Shown piece by piece: positions 54,251 to 63,496 of a stretch of DNA of 64,000 bases. Location of the stretch: contig NZ_JASNNW010000006.1 of NCBI RefSeq assembly GCF_030165005.1, positions 238,007-302,006 of the forward strand, read 5' to 3'. Under the pieces are notes generated by a model. It did no database searches and was not told the origin of the DNA. It saw nothing but the letters and a program-made list of their open reading frames with translations. The translations under genes were made by a program, and so were the position numbers. This DNA comes from Blastococcus capsensis. Lineage in GTDB: Bacteria > Actinomycetota > Actinomycetes > Mycobacteriales > Geodermatophilaceae. Position 1 is the stretch's first letter. Each line of letters opens with the position of its first letter.

Positions 54251-54832
54251 ATGTCCTCCGTGTTCTCCCGGTCCCACCTCGCCCTGTCGGCCATCGCTCC
54301 CGGAGCGGCCTTCGTGCTGGTCGGACTCGCCTCGGGCTGCGGGAGCGCCCGGCCCGCGGCCGACCCATCGGCTTCGTCGTCCTCGGTTCCGGCCGGGCCG
54401 GCAGGCCTCGCAATCAAGGACGTGCAGGCCACGATGGGCGACCTCACGATCGGCGACGGGTTCGTACGCGAACCCGCGTCCCCTTCGGTGGCCGCCGCGT
54501 ACCTGACGATCGTCAACGACGGCGACACCGACGACCGGCTCGTCTCGGTCACCAGCGACGTCGCGGGGATGGTGATGCCGATGACGGAAGTGTCCGAGGG
54601 CGGGGCGGGCACCATGACCGGCCTCGACGAGGTGGTCGTGCCCGCGGGCGGCGCCTTCGAGTTCCGCCCGCGGGCGGCGCACCTGATGCTCGAGCCGCTG
54701 AACACCGTGCCGGCCGCCGGCGACACGGTGACCCTCACCCTCACCTTCGACCGCACCGGTGCCGTTGACGTTGGCCTGCCGGTCGAGCCGATCGGCACGG
54801 CCGTGGACCACGGGGAGGACCGGACCGGCTGA
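54251..54832 (+). CDS. PCu(A)C-family copper chaperone lipoprotein
   Basis: 193 residues from the ATG at 54251. Lipobox LASGC (Cys30). The copper motif of the family is complete in its Met form: M111, ten residues, M122, twenty-one residues, H144-x-M146 (ending AAHLMLEPL). These proteins pass Cu(I) to SCO1 or directly to the CuA site. Transcribed divergently from sco1, which shares the same kind of promoter. The frame to 53894 is spurious. Confidence 0.9.
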   Translation: MSSVFSRSHLALSAIAPGAAFVLVGLASGCGSARPAADPSASSSSVPAGPAGLAIKDVQATMGDLTIGDGFVREPASPSVAAAYLTIVNDGDTDDRLVSVTSDVAGMVMPMTEVSEGGAGTMTGLDEVVVPAGGAFEFRPRAAHLMLEPLNTVPAAGDTVTLTLTFDRTGAVDVGLPVEPIGTAVDHGEDRTG

Positions 54833-54859
54833 CGCTCCGCCAGTGGATGCAGTGCAGAG

Positions 54860-54897
54860 ACCGGATCTGGTCGCTGCGACCGGATCTGGTCGCTGCG
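54860..54897. repeat. Two tandem 19-bp repeats with a near-palindromic core
   Basis: The unit ACCGGATCTGGTCGCTGCG occurs at 54860-54878 and again, unchanged, at 54879-54897. With the base before it, the core GACCGGATCTGGTC is close to a palindrome, so the pair may bind a dimeric regulator. It lies just after the PCu(A)C gene. Confidence 0.5.
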
Positions 54898-55100
54898 CAG
54901 CGGCGGACGGAGGCCGCGATTCGCCCCGCCCGCCCGGGTGACGGTCCGCAACCCGTCTCATCAACCCAGCCGCTGAGCACTGCGCTGATCTCAACCAGGC
55001 TGACCTGCCTGGATGTCAAGCCCGGACACGACGGCGGCGTGGCCGACGGTGCCCAGACGGGGAATCCCCTGGGAAAAAGTGTGCGAGCCGTCGCGCGGGC

Positions 55101-55129
55101 GGGAACTCCGCCGGTCCGGCGAACGACCA
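55101..55129 (+). promoter_or_regulatory. ECF-type promoter of mauE-dsbA
   Basis: GGGAAC (55101-55106), a 17-base spacer, CGACCA (55124-55129), then 7 bases to the ATG at 55137. Same architecture as the other three promoters in the cluster. Confidence 0.75.
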
Positions 55130-55136
55130 TTCCGAC

Positions 55137-55650
<514 letters not shown>

Positions 55651-55667
<17 letters not shown>

Positions 55668-56433
55668 CCGATCAACGGGCCACTCCTCGCGGCAGACGGC
55701 GCGCGAGCGGATCGCCGCGAAGCGGGCGGCGGAGCGGGCCGCCGCCGAGCGGGCGCGCCGCCGGCGCAACCGACTGGCAACTGGGCTCGTGGTCACGGCG
55801 CTGGTGGTGGCGGCGGTCGTGGTCGCGGTGGTCGTGCAGTCCGCGCGCACCGACACCTCCGGCGCCGTGACACCGGCCAACACCGCCGCGGGCACCGGCG
55901 GCGCCGCCTTCGTCGCCGGACCGGCCGACGCGCCGGTGACCATCGATGTCTACGAGGACTATCTCTGCCCCGCCTGCCGACGGTTCGAGGCAGACGCCGG
56001 CGACGAGCTCGCCCGGCTCGCCGCCGAGGGGACGGCGCGGGTGCGCTACCGCCCGGTGGCGATCCTCGATCGGCTGTCCGACGACGACTACTCCACGCGC
56101 GCGGCCAACGCGGCCGCAGTCGTCGCCGACGCCGCCGGCGTCGAGGCCTTTCTCGAGTTCGCCGACCTACTCTTCGCCAACCAGCCCCCCGAGGGCGGCC
56201 CCGGGCTGTCCGACGAGCAGCTGATCACGCTCGCCGCCCAGGCCGGCGCCACCGGCGCGGACGTGGAGGCTGCGATCCGCGAGCTGCGCTTCGGTGACTG
56301 GGTCGAACGGGTCACCGACCAGGCCAGTCAGGAGGGCCTGACCGGCACGCCCACGGTGCTGGTGGACAGCGACCCGCTGACCACCCCGACCGCCGAGGCA
56401 CTACTCGCGGCTGTGGATGCCGCGTCCGGCTGA
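55651..56433 (+). CDS. DsbA-like thioredoxin-domain protein, membrane anchored
   Basis: 260 residues. The N-terminus is basic and helical (about 15-43), followed by one membrane segment (about 43-63) and an extracytoplasmic DsbA fold with the active site C106-P-A-C109 (DYLCPACRRF). The cis-Pro loop is GLTGTPTVLVD. AGGAGA lies upstream of the ATG. With MauE it forms a likely membrane-linked thiol-disulfide pair, which could maintain the Cys ligands of SCO1. Confidence 0.88.
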
Positions 56434-56444
56434 CCCGCGCTGAG

Positions 56445-57524
56445 CTACTCGTCGGGCGGGGTGGCCGGCTGCGGTTCGCGGAAGCGGCGGAGCGCAGCCA
56501 GCCCGCCGGCCACCAGCCCCAGTCCGAGGGGCACCAGCAGCGCGACCGCGATCCGCGCTGCCCAGGCGGGGCCGTTGGACAGCACGTTGGCCAGCCGCAG
56601 CACCTCGATGTGGGAGAGCCCCTGCAGCAGCAGCAGCCAGCCCACCATGACGGCGGTCAGCCCGGTCGTCGCGCCACGTCCCTGGCGCGACGCGCGCCAG
56701 CCGACCCCGGCCACCACCGCGGTGATCAGTGCCGTCAGCATCGCCGTGGCGATCGCTCCCGCGTGCGTGCCCTGGCTCACCGGCGGCTCCGGCGTCGCCG
56801 CCGCGTGCCAGAGCGCGGCTGCGGCGCCGACGGCCAGCAGCGCGCCCAGCGGCCGCGGTCCCCTGGCCAGCAGACCGGCGGCGACGGCCACCAGGGTGAT
56901 CGCCGCGTAGGCCGGCCATCCCGTCCAGGGCGAGAGCGGCGGCTCCCAGGTCAGCGCCCCGCGCACGGTCACCTCGGTGTCGCCGTGCACCAGCGGCACG
57001 GCCCACTCGAAGACGGTGTGCGCGCGGTCGGGATCGGCCGCGACCATCGGCGGCAGGACGCCCTCGCCCATGAAGTGGATGCGGTGGTCGTGCCATGCGT
57101 AGGCCGGCTCGGTCGACACCTGCTCCCAGTCCGGGGCGGCTGTCGCCGACGCGCGCGCTGGCAGCTCCACGTCGGCGTAGCGGTCTTCGTTGATATAGGT
57201 GGCCGGGCTGTTGCGATTGCGCCAGACGCCGTCGGGACCGATGCGCAGATAGGGCTCGTCGGAGTAGCCGGGCACCAGCACCTCGGTCGAGCCGCGATTG
57301 GCCAGCTCGAACTCATCGCCGAAGGAGAGCACCCGTACCTCGACCCCGGGCATCGCCGGGGTGACGGAGGTGACCCGGCCGTCGTAGTTGCTGGCTGCCG
57401 CTCCCCCGCCGGTGTGCGCTAGCGCGGGGTCGGCCAGGCCGAGCACGGCCAGCACGCCAGCGGCGACCACGAGCAGCCGGGCAAGCAGACCACCGGCAGT
57501 CATTGGGTGGACGAGCACGGTCAT
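56445..57524 (-). CDS. Exported multi-pass membrane protein of unknown function
   Basis: 359 residues (352 if it starts at the ATG at 57503). A signal peptide ends in ADPALAHTGG, leaving a His near the mature N-terminus. A soluble domain (about 45-195) contains YSDEPYLRIGPDGVWRNRNS and AWHDHRIHFMG. About five membrane segments then run to the end. I recognise it only as a conserved actinobacterial protein often seen with copC/ycnI genes. The His-rich WHDHRIHFM patch could bind metal. It is 175 bases after ycnI and converges on the DsbA-like gene. Confidence 0.7.
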   Translation of the reverse strand: MTVLVHPMTAGGLLARLLVVAAGVLAVLGLADPALAHTGGGAAASNYDGRVTSVTPAMPGVEVRVLSFGDEFELANRGSTEVLVPGYSDEPYLRIGPDGVWRNRNSPATYINEDRYADVELPARASATAAPDWEQVSTEPAYAWHDHRIHFMGEGVLPPMVAADPDRAHTVFEWAVPLVHGDTEVTVRGALTWEPPLSPWTGWPAYAAITLVAVAAGLLARGPRPLGALLAVGAAAALWHAAATPEPPVSQGTHAGAIATAMLTALITAVVAGVGWRASRQGRGATTGLTAVMVGWLLLLQGLSHIEVLRLANVLSNGPAWAARIAVALLVPLGLGLVAGGLAALRRFREPQPATPPDE

Positions 57525-57647
57525 GCTCCGGTGACGATGCCGAGCTCACGGGCAACGGCCTGGGCGCGTTGTGTCGGAGGTGATCCGCGCCTCGTCGTCC
57601 CTTGCCTACAGAGGCAACGGCGAGCACGGCCGTCCCCGGGCCTCGAC

Positions 57648-57674
57648 CGCCGGCCCGCCGGAGGGGGGCCGGCG
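57648..57674 (-). terminator. Probable terminator after ycnI
   Basis: A 9-bp stem (57648-57656 with 57666-57674) with a 9-base loop, 26 bases past the ycnI stop. A second small hairpin, TTGCCT/AGGCAA, lies at 57602-57617, closer to the next gene. Confidence 0.55.
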
Positions 57675-57699
57675 ATGAGGCGGCTGCGGACGGAGCGAC

Positions 57700-58422
57700 T
57701 CACGCAGATGCGGTACGGCGGCGCGCCGCCCAGCCGAGGGCGAGACCGCCGATCCCGGCGAGCACGCCGATGATGGCCAGGACCAGCGCCGTCGTCGCCG
57801 TGGCCGAGCCGCCGTCCGCGGCATCGGCGCTGGCATCGGCGCTGGCCTCGGCCTCCTCGGCGTCGACGAGAGCGTCGTGGCCACCGGCGTCGCCGCTGAG
57901 GGCCAGTACCGGGGCCGGGGACTCGGGCTCCGCGCCGTCCACAGTGGGCTCGATCCAGGCCGACTCGCTGCCGTCGCTGTAGGTCTGCACGACGGGGTAG
58001 CTGAGTGTCTCGGCGTCGGGCAACGGGCCGCCGGACAGCGCGAACTCGCCGAACTCGCCCGGCCCGATGCCGGCGCCGTCCTCGGCCCGGAACTCGACTA
58101 CCGAGACGTACCCGGTGATGTCCTGGCCGTGCGCTTCCAGCGGTTCGTCGAGCTGCTCGGTGGTCATGGTGACGTTCCACCCGGGCAGGGGCATCGCACG
58201 CAGGGAGGCCATGGCCGCCTCCTCCGGGATGGAGATACGCAACGCGACGGTGCTGGCGGTGTCGCTCTCGTTGGGCACCCGGAAGGTGAGTTTGCCGTAG
58301 CCGCCGGGCTCCGCGTCCTGCGACGAGACGCTCACGTGGGCGGCGGCGACGCCGGCCAGCGCCAGCAGAGTGGTCAGGACGGCGGCCAGGACGACGGCGA
58401 GCCGGTGGATCGTGCGGGACAC
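57700..58422 (-). CDS. YcnI-family copper-binding protein
   Basis: 240 residues from the GTG at 58422, with AAGGAG 5 bases upstream. The signal peptide is followed by the mature start H29-V-S-V, the N-terminal His that binds Cu(II) in YcnI. The beta-sandwich has the conserved Trp in LPGWNV and EFRAEDGAGIGPGEFGEF. The C-terminal end has an acidic linker and a membrane anchor (LVLAIIGVLAGIGGLALGW). It lies 30 bases after copCD. Confidence 0.9.
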   Translation of the reverse strand: MSRTIHRLAVVLAAVLTTLLALAGVAAAHVSVSSQDAEPGGYGKLTFRVPNESDTASTVALRISIPEEAAMASLRAMPLPGWNVTMTTEQLDEPLEAHGQDITGYVSVVEFRAEDGAGIGPGEFGEFALSGGPLPDAETLSYPVVQTYSDGSESAWIEPTVDGAEPESPAPVLALSGDAGGHDALVDAEEAEASADASADAADGGSATATTALVLAIIGVLAGIGGLALGWAARRRTASA

Positions 58423-58452
58423 GGGTGCTCCTTCTGTTGTTTCTGTGTGGGG

Positions 58453-60201
58453 TCAGCGCACCGGGAAGGTGGTGCGCGCGGTCGTGGCGGTGAACTCGTC
58501 GAGCCGCACGGTGACGGCGAGGGTCCACGTGCCGGCGGTCGGGATGGACATGCCGTCGCCGATGTAGTGGCCGGGCCCGGCCGGTTCGAGGTCGACCTCC
58601 AGTGGGCCGATCTGCTGCTGGGGCTCGGTGAGGGTCACCCGGATGGCCTGTGGCTGGGTCAGCCGGTCGTTCTCGTCGAACAGGTAAACGTGCAGCGTGT
58701 TCGGACCCGCCTGGGCCGGAACGACGGACAGCTGGACGGTGCCGTCGGTGCCGGCGGCCCCCTCCAGGGCCAGGGTGGCGTCCACCGGGTCGGCGACCGC
58801 CGAGCGTGCCGGCGGGGTGCCCGCCAGCACGGCCGACAGCAGCAGGACGACGGCCACGACCGTCCCCTCCAGCAGCACCGACCGGCGGAACGGGACGACG
58901 TCTTCGACCGCGGCGTCGGCCTGCGCGGCGGCCCGCGCCTGCGCGGCCACCTCGAGTGACTCGGCTTCGGCGGAGAAGGCGTGCGCGGTGACCCGCCGGC
59001 CGCCGCGGCGAGGCCGGGGGCCGCCCAGGTGCTGCTGTACCCACACCCGGGCCACGCCGGCGGCGCCGAGCACGAGCAGGACGAGCGCGACCTTGGCCAC
59101 CAGCACCCAGCCGTACGTGGTGGTGAACAGCGCGGCCGGGGTGCCGACCTCGCGCACGGTCTGCACGACACCGGTGAGGACGAGCGCGGCCACCGAGCCG
59201 AACGCCAGCCGGGAGAACCGCGGCAGCGCCCTCGCCAGATCACCTGCCGCTACGCCCGGCCGGAGCAGCCCGGCCAGCAGCGTGACCAGCCCACCCAGCC
59301 ACAGGGCCATCGCGGCGACGTGCACCGAGGTGACGACCACGGCGAGCACCGGCATGGCGCCGGCGACCGGGTGTCCGACGGCGGCTGTGGTGGCTATCAG
59401 CCCCAACGCCAGGACGGCGCCGGCGATCACGGCGGCTCGTCGTGGCGCGAACCGCAGCGCGGCCAGCAGCAGGAGAGCGAGCACGACGCGGGCCAGCAGG
59501 GTGCGGCCGTAGGTGGAAGATGCCGTCGTCGCGAGCAGGTCCGGTGCGGCGAGCGCGCCGAGGCCGCTGCCGGCCGCGTACGGACCCTGCAGCAGGAACA
59601 TGAGCAGACCGCCGGCCGCGATGGCGGCCGCGCCGGCGGCGGCGAGCCGGCGCAGGCGGGCAACCGCCCAGCCGGCCGGCCAGCACAGCAGCAGGAACGC
59701 CGGGACGCCGAGTCCCAGCGCGAGGCCGGCGAAACCCAGCCAGCGGGCGCCCACGAGCAGCCCGGCGACGAACGGGTCGCTGTCGTCGGCGGCGTCGGCC
59801 AGGGCCTGGTCGACCGGCTCGGCGTCGCCGACCACGAATCCAAACGCGCCACTGACTGGGTGCGAGTCGGCCGAGATCACCCGGTAGGTGACAAGGTAGC
59901 CGCCGTCGGGCAGCTCGTCGCGAAGCGGGATGGTCACCGTGTCGCCCTCAACCGCCGGTGCCCCGGTGTCTACCCGCTCGGCGTCGCCGTCCAGCACCCG
60001 CGCGTACCCGGCCCCCAGCGAGACCGCCTCGCTGAACTGCAGTCGTACCTCGGTCGGGGCGGTGTCGAGCTGAGCCTCCGCCCCCGGCGTCGTCGAGACG
60101 AGCTCGGCGTGCGCGGCGGCGGGGCCCGCGGTGACGCCGAAGGCCAGCAGCCAGCCGACGAGGGCCACGCCGACGGCACGTGCCCGGGCGGTTCCGGTCA
60201 C
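58453..60201 (-). CDS. CopC-CopD fusion: copper-binding domain joined to copper transport membrane domain
   Basis: 582 residues from the GTG at 60201, which overlaps the anti-sigma stop by 4 bases. A signal peptide ends in GPAAAH, giving a mature His at residue 31. A CopC domain follows (HAELVSTTPG to ISADSHPVSGAFGF, about 31-128), with His ligands. Eight or more membrane segments of CopD come next (about 145-410). A C-terminal outside domain (about 455-582) is of the YtkA-like type, with GPNTLHVYLFDEND and IPTAGTWTLAVTV. The protein probably imports or buffers copper across the membrane. Confidence 0.9.
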   Translation of the reverse strand: MTGTARARAVGVALVGWLLAFGVTAGPAAAHAELVSTTPGAEAQLDTAPTEVRLQFSEAVSLGAGYARVLDGDAERVDTGAPAVEGDTVTIPLRDELPDGGYLVTYRVISADSHPVSGAFGFVVGDAEPVDQALADAADDSDPFVAGLLVGARWLGFAGLALGLGVPAFLLLCWPAGWAVARLRRLAAAGAAAIAAGGLLMFLLQGPYAAGSGLGALAAPDLLATTASSTYGRTLLARVVLALLLLAALRFAPRRAAVIAGAVLALGLIATTAAVGHPVAGAMPVLAVVVTSVHVAAMALWLGGLVTLLAGLLRPGVAAGDLARALPRFSRLAFGSVAALVLTGVVQTVREVGTPAALFTTTYGWVLVAKVALVLLVLGAAGVARVWVQQHLGGPRPRRGGRRVTAHAFSAEAESLEVAAQARAAAQADAAVEDVVPFRRSVLLEGTVVAVVLLLSAVLAGTPPARSAVADPVDATLALEGAAGTDGTVQLSVVPAQAGPNTLHVYLFDENDRLTQPQAIRVTLTEPQQQIGPLEVDLEPAGPGHYIGDGMSIPTAGTWTLAVTVRLDEFTATTARTTFPVR

Positions 60202-60848
60202 GCGGCCGCCCGCCGGCGGGCCACAGCGAGCGCCGACCGCTGCCGGGGCGGACGTCCGCGCCACGCCACGACGCAGATGAGCACGACCCCGGCCAGCAGC
60301 AGCAGGTGGACGAGCGCCCGGTCCAGGTGCACGTGGCCGGCGGCCAGGTCGGCCACCGTGGTGGCGAGCAGAAAGACGGTGAAGGCGCTGAGGAACGGCA
60401 ACGAACCGGCCGCCCACCGCGGCCGGGCAGCCACGGCGACGAACGCGACGGCGAGCGCGGCGTTCCAGGCGCCGGTCTCGTGCGCCATGTGCAGCGGCGC
60501 GCTCATCGCCGCCGTGCCGCTCATCAGCGCAGGCCAGGCCAGACCGGCCTGCGCCACGGCGACGGCCACCAGAGCCAGCCGCAGCGCGCTGCCGACCAGC
60601 CGCGCGCGAGCGGCTGCGCGCACGCCGGGCATCTCCTTCGGCAACGCGATGAGCACCCTGGCGGTCAGGTCGGGCACCGGTGGCGCGGAGGTCAGGCGCG
60701 CGCGGCGGGACACCACCGCTGCCTCGGCCGCCCAGGCGGCGCAGCCCGGACAGGCGGCGAGGTGCCGGTCGAGGGCCGACTCGGACATGCCGAGCGCCTC
60801 GCCGTCGAGGCGCGCCGACGCCGCCTCGCGGAACGCGGAACACTGCAT
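60198..60848 (-). CDS. Zinc-finger anti-sigma factor with membrane domain
   Basis: 216 residues. The N-terminal zinc-finger domain has HLAACPGC (about 29-36), the HxxxCxxC signature of ZAS anti-sigma factors. About four to five membrane segments follow. The membrane part carries Met and His residues in LHMAHETGAWN and GHVHLDRALVHLL, which could sense copper. The divergent neighbour is the ECF sigma gene, its likely target. There is no Shine-Dalgarno before the ATG, consistent with a leaderless message. Confidence 0.8.
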   Translation of the reverse strand: MQCSAFREAASARLDGEALGMSESALDRHLAACPGCAAWAAEAAVVSRRARLTSAPPVPDLTARVLIALPKEMPGVRAAARARLVGSALRLALVAVAVAQAGLAWPALMSGTAAMSAPLHMAHETGAWNAALAVAFVAVAARPRWAAGSLPFLSAFTVFLLATTVADLAAGHVHLDRALVHLLLLAGVVLICVVAWRGRPPRQRSALAVARRRAAA

Positions 60849-60855
60849 GGTGAAG

Positions 60856-60884
60856 TAGTCGTCACGGGGGGGCGTCCGGTTCCC
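60856..60884 (-). promoter_or_regulatory. ECF-type promoter of anti-sigma-copCD-ycnI
   Basis: On the minus strand, GGGAAC (60884-60879), a 17-base spacer, then CGACTA (60861-60856), then 7 bases to the ATG at 60848. Confidence 0.75.
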
Positions 60885-60904
60885 GGTCTCATGGAGGGAG
60901 TTCG

Positions 60905-61444
60905 GTGGACGAGCTGGAACCGTTCGCCGCGGCCGCCGCCGATGGCGACCCGCTCGCCGCCGCCTCCCTGGTGCGGGCCACGCAGTCCGACGTCTGGCGG
61001 CTGTGCGCCGCGCTCGGCGACCGCCAGTCGGCCGACGACCTGACCCAGGAGACCTACCTGCGGGCGTTCGCCGGGCTGCACCGCTTCGAGGGCCGCTCGT
61101 CGCTGCGTACCTGGCTGCTCGCCATCGCCCGGCGGGTGTGCGCCGACGCCGTCCGCTCCCGCCGCCGGCGGCCGACCCTGGTGCGCGCGGTCGACGCCGC
61201 CGACATCGAGATGTCCGACGGTGCCGACCGGGTCGGCGAGCAGGCCGCCGTCGACGACCTACTCGCCCGGCTCGACCGCGACCGGCGAGAGGCCTTTGTA
61301 CTCACCCAGCTGCTCGGGCTGCCCTACGCCGAAGCCGCCGCGGTGGCCGGGTGCCCGGTGGGCACCATCCGGTCACGGGTCGCCCGGGCACGCACCGACC
61401 TCATGGCGGCCCTGGGCGCGGCGGACGACGCGGCGCTGGGCTGA
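60905..61444 (+). CDS. ECF RNA polymerase sigma factor, SigC-like
   Basis: 179 residues from the GTG at 60905, with GGAGGGAG just upstream. Region 2 has ADDLTQETYLRAF and RTWLLAIARRVCADAVRSRR. Region 4 has LPYAEAAAVAGCPVGTIRSRVARARTDL. It is the size of M. tuberculosis SigC and has no C-terminal extra domain. Divergent from the anti-sigma-copCD operon, only 56 bases away, and the likely reader of the four GGGAAC promoters. Confidence 0.87.
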   Translation: MDELEPFAAAAADGDPLAAASLVRATQSDVWRLCAALGDRQSADDLTQETYLRAFAGLHRFEGRSSLRTWLLAIARRVCADAVRSRRRRPTLVRAVDAADIEMSDGADRVGEQAAVDDLLARLDRDRREAFVLTQLLGLPYAEAAAVAGCPVGTIRSRVARARTDLMAALGAADDAALG

Positions 61445-61480
61445 CGGCGCGCCGGGCCGGGTGCTGGTGCACGACTTCCG

Positions 61481-62210
61481 GTGAGCGACCTGCTGCTGAC
61501 CCTGCTCGCCGCGTCGGGTGCGGCGTTCGCGCTGGCCGCGCTGTCCGCGGTCGCCGGCTTCGGCGGCGGAGTGCTGCTGCTACCGGTGTTCATCGCCCTG
61601 TTCGGCCTGCGGGTCGCGGTGCCGGTGCTCATCCTGACCCAGCTGGCCAGCAACGGCAGCCGGGTCTGGTTCAACCGCACCGAGCTCAACCGGCGGCTCA
61701 TCGCGCGGTTCGCCGCCGGCGCGGTGCCGTTCGCAGTGCTCGGCGCCCTGCTGTTCGTCACCGTCCCGCTCGAGCCGCTCAAGCGTCTCCTGGGGGTGTT
61801 CCTGCTCGTCGTCGTGGCGTGGCGGCGGATCAACCCGCATCCGCGCAGGCCCTCGGACACGGCGTTCGTCGGCGTCGGCGCCGCATCGGGCCTCGGGTCG
61901 GCGCTGCTCGGTTCGGTCGGGCCGCTGACCGCGCCATTCTTCCTCTCCTACGGACTGACCCGCGGCGCCTACATCGGCACCGAGGCGGCGTGCGCGCTGC
62001 TCATGCACGTCACCCAAGACCGCCGCTTACGGAGCCGGGGACTTGCTGTCGGTGCCGGTGCTGCTGCTCGGGCTGGCGCTGGTGCCGGCGACCACCGCCG
62101 GCGCGTGGATGGGCAAGCGGATCGTCGGCCGGATCAATGACCGGACGTTCGTCGCTCTGGTCGAGGCCGGGCTGGTCGGAGCCGGGCTGCTGTTCCTGTC
62201 CGGCGTCTGA
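61481..62210 (+). pseudogene. TSUP (TauE/SafE) family permease, frameshifted
   Basis: The GTG at 61481 opens a normal TSUP protein (ALSAVAGFGGGVLLLPVF, then LTQLASNGSRVWFNR). It goes off frame after LLMHVT and stops at 62140. A second frame continues KTAAYGAGDLLSVPVLLLGLALVPATTAGAWMGKR to the TGA at 62210, in the expected order. One extra C in the run at about 62013-62016 explains it. Rejoined, it would be about 242 residues. TSUP proteins export sulfite, sulfonates or related anions. Either a pseudogene or a sequencing error. Confidence 0.8.
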
Positions 62211-62342
62211 GCAGCGGCTTCCTGCCCGTCCCGCTCCGCCCAACGGCCACCAACGAAACCGAGGCGACACCCACCGCAGCCTCCACACACCAACGTCCGT
62301 TGCTATGTTGCTGTGAGCGCGACCGGGATACGAAAGGAACCG

Positions 62343-62735
62343 ATGAACGGCGACACCTGCGAACTGCTGTGCCTCGACCTGCCGCACGCCGAGGCGGTCC
62401 GCGCCGCACTGACCGGTGAGGAGCAGGCTCGGGCGCTGGCCGCACAGGCGAAGGCGTTGGGCGATCCCACCCGGCTGCGCATCGCCGCGGCCCTGCAGCT
62501 GGGCGAGGAGCTGTGCGTGTGCGACCTGGCCTGGATCACCGAGCTGGCGCAGAACCTGGTGTCGCACCACTGCCGGGTCCTGCGCACCGCCGGCCTGTCC
62601 ACCTCCCGCCGCGACGGCAAGTTGGTCATGTACCGGCTCACCGACGCCGGTCACCGGCTGCTGACCGCGGTCAGCGGATCGCCGGCGCCGCTGCCCGCCG
62701 GCACCGCGGAGGCCGCAGGGCAGGCGCTCCGGTGA
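62343..62735 (+). CDS. ArsR/SmtB-family metal-sensing repressor (CadC/CmtR-like)
   Basis: 130 residues from the ATG at 62343, with AAAGGAA upstream. Winged helix with the SmtB signature LGDPTRLRIAAAL. The recognition-helix site ELCVCDLAW (C58 and C60) together with N-terminal C6 and C10 forms the soft-metal site used by Cd/Pb/Zn-type sensors. It overlaps the cation efflux gene by 4 bases, so it probably represses its own operon and releases it when metal binds. Confidence 0.9.
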   Translation: MNGDTCELLCLDLPHAEAVRAALTGEEQARALAAQAKALGDPTRLRIAAALQLGEELCVCDLAWITELAQNLVSHHCRVLRTAGLSTSRRDGKLVMYRLTDAGHRLLTAVSGSPAPLPAGTAEAAGQALR

Positions 62736-63496
62736 GCGTGGTCCACGCCCACGCACACCCGGCGCTGACCGACGCCGAGCGGGCCCGACTGGGCCGCCGG
62801 GCGCGGCTGCTCGCCGGCACCAGCGTCACCTACAACGTCGTGGAGGCCGTCGTCGCCATCTCCGCCGGGCTGGTCGCCGGCTCGGTCGCGTTGATCGGGT
62901 TCGGGCTGGACTCGGTCATCGAGGTGTCCAGCGGGCTGATCATCCTGTGGCAGTTCGCCCACCGGTTGCCCGAGAGCCGCGAGCGGCAGGCGCTGCGACT
63001 GATGTCCGTGGCCTTCGGCCTGCTGGCCGCCTACGTCGGCGTCGAGTCGGTCCGGTCGCTGATTGTGGGCGCCGACCCGCACACCTCCCCGGTCGGCATC
63101 GGGCTGACCGTCGCCTCACTAATCGTCATGCCGTTCCTGTCCTGGGCGCAGCGGCGCACCGGCAAGGCGCTCGGATCCGCGGCCGTGGTTGCCGACGGCA
63201 CGCAGACCGCGCTCTGCACGGCGCTGAGCGCCGCGGTGCTGACCGGGCTGCTGCTGAACGCGACGCTGAGCTGGGGCTGGGCCGACCCGGTCGCCGGCCT
63301 CATCGTGGCCGCCGTCGCCGCCCGGGAGGCGGTACAGGCATGGAAGGGAGAGGGCTGCTGTGCCCCGGCTCGGCCCGGCGTCGGCGGTCTGCCGGCGGAG
63401 GACGGCTGCAGCTGTGCCGACGGATGCACCGACGCCTGCTGCGCGCATGACCCGACTTTGATCATTTGCTTAGTGCGTGACTTCGACCGGCGGTAG
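62732..63496 (+). CDS. Cation diffusion facilitator (CDF) efflux transporter
   Basis: 254 residues from the GTG at 62732. About six membrane segments with GFGLDSVIEVSSGLIILWQF (segment 2) and VVADGTQTALCTAL (segment 5) metal sites. The C-terminus is Cys-rich (GEGCCAPARPG and EDGCSCADGCTDACCAHD), suggesting soft-metal binding. The last 14 codons or so run into the end of the IS1634 element, so the original 3' end was probably replaced. Co-transcribed with the ArsR gene. Confidence 0.87.
   Translation: MSVVHAHAHPALTDAERARLGRRARLLAGTSVTYNVVEAVVAISAGLVAGSVALIGFGLDSVIEVSSGLIILWQFAHRLPESRERQALRLMSVAFGLLAAYVGVESVRSLIVGADPHTSPVGIGLTVASLIVMPFLSWAQRRTGKALGSAAVVADGTQTALCTALSAAVLTGLLLNATLSWGWADPVAGLIVAAVAAREAVQAWKGEGCCAPARPGVGGLPAEDGCSCADGCTDACCAHDPTLIICLVRDFDRR

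Larger units (their letters stand above)
54833..55136. other. Intergenic region between the PCu(A)C gene and mauE
   Basis: 304 bases without a gene. It contains two tandem 19-bp repeats at 54860-54897 and the mauE promoter at 55101-55129. Otherwise nothing recognisable. Confidence 0.5.

Noticed and set aside
54251..54832. PCu(A)C protein lacking its first copper ligand
   Set aside because: At first the His seemed missing, but spacing shows that M111 fills the H/M position and the full motif is present.
58981..60858. 625-codon plus-strand frame opposite copCD
   Set aside because: Antisense shadow with no recognisable motifs.
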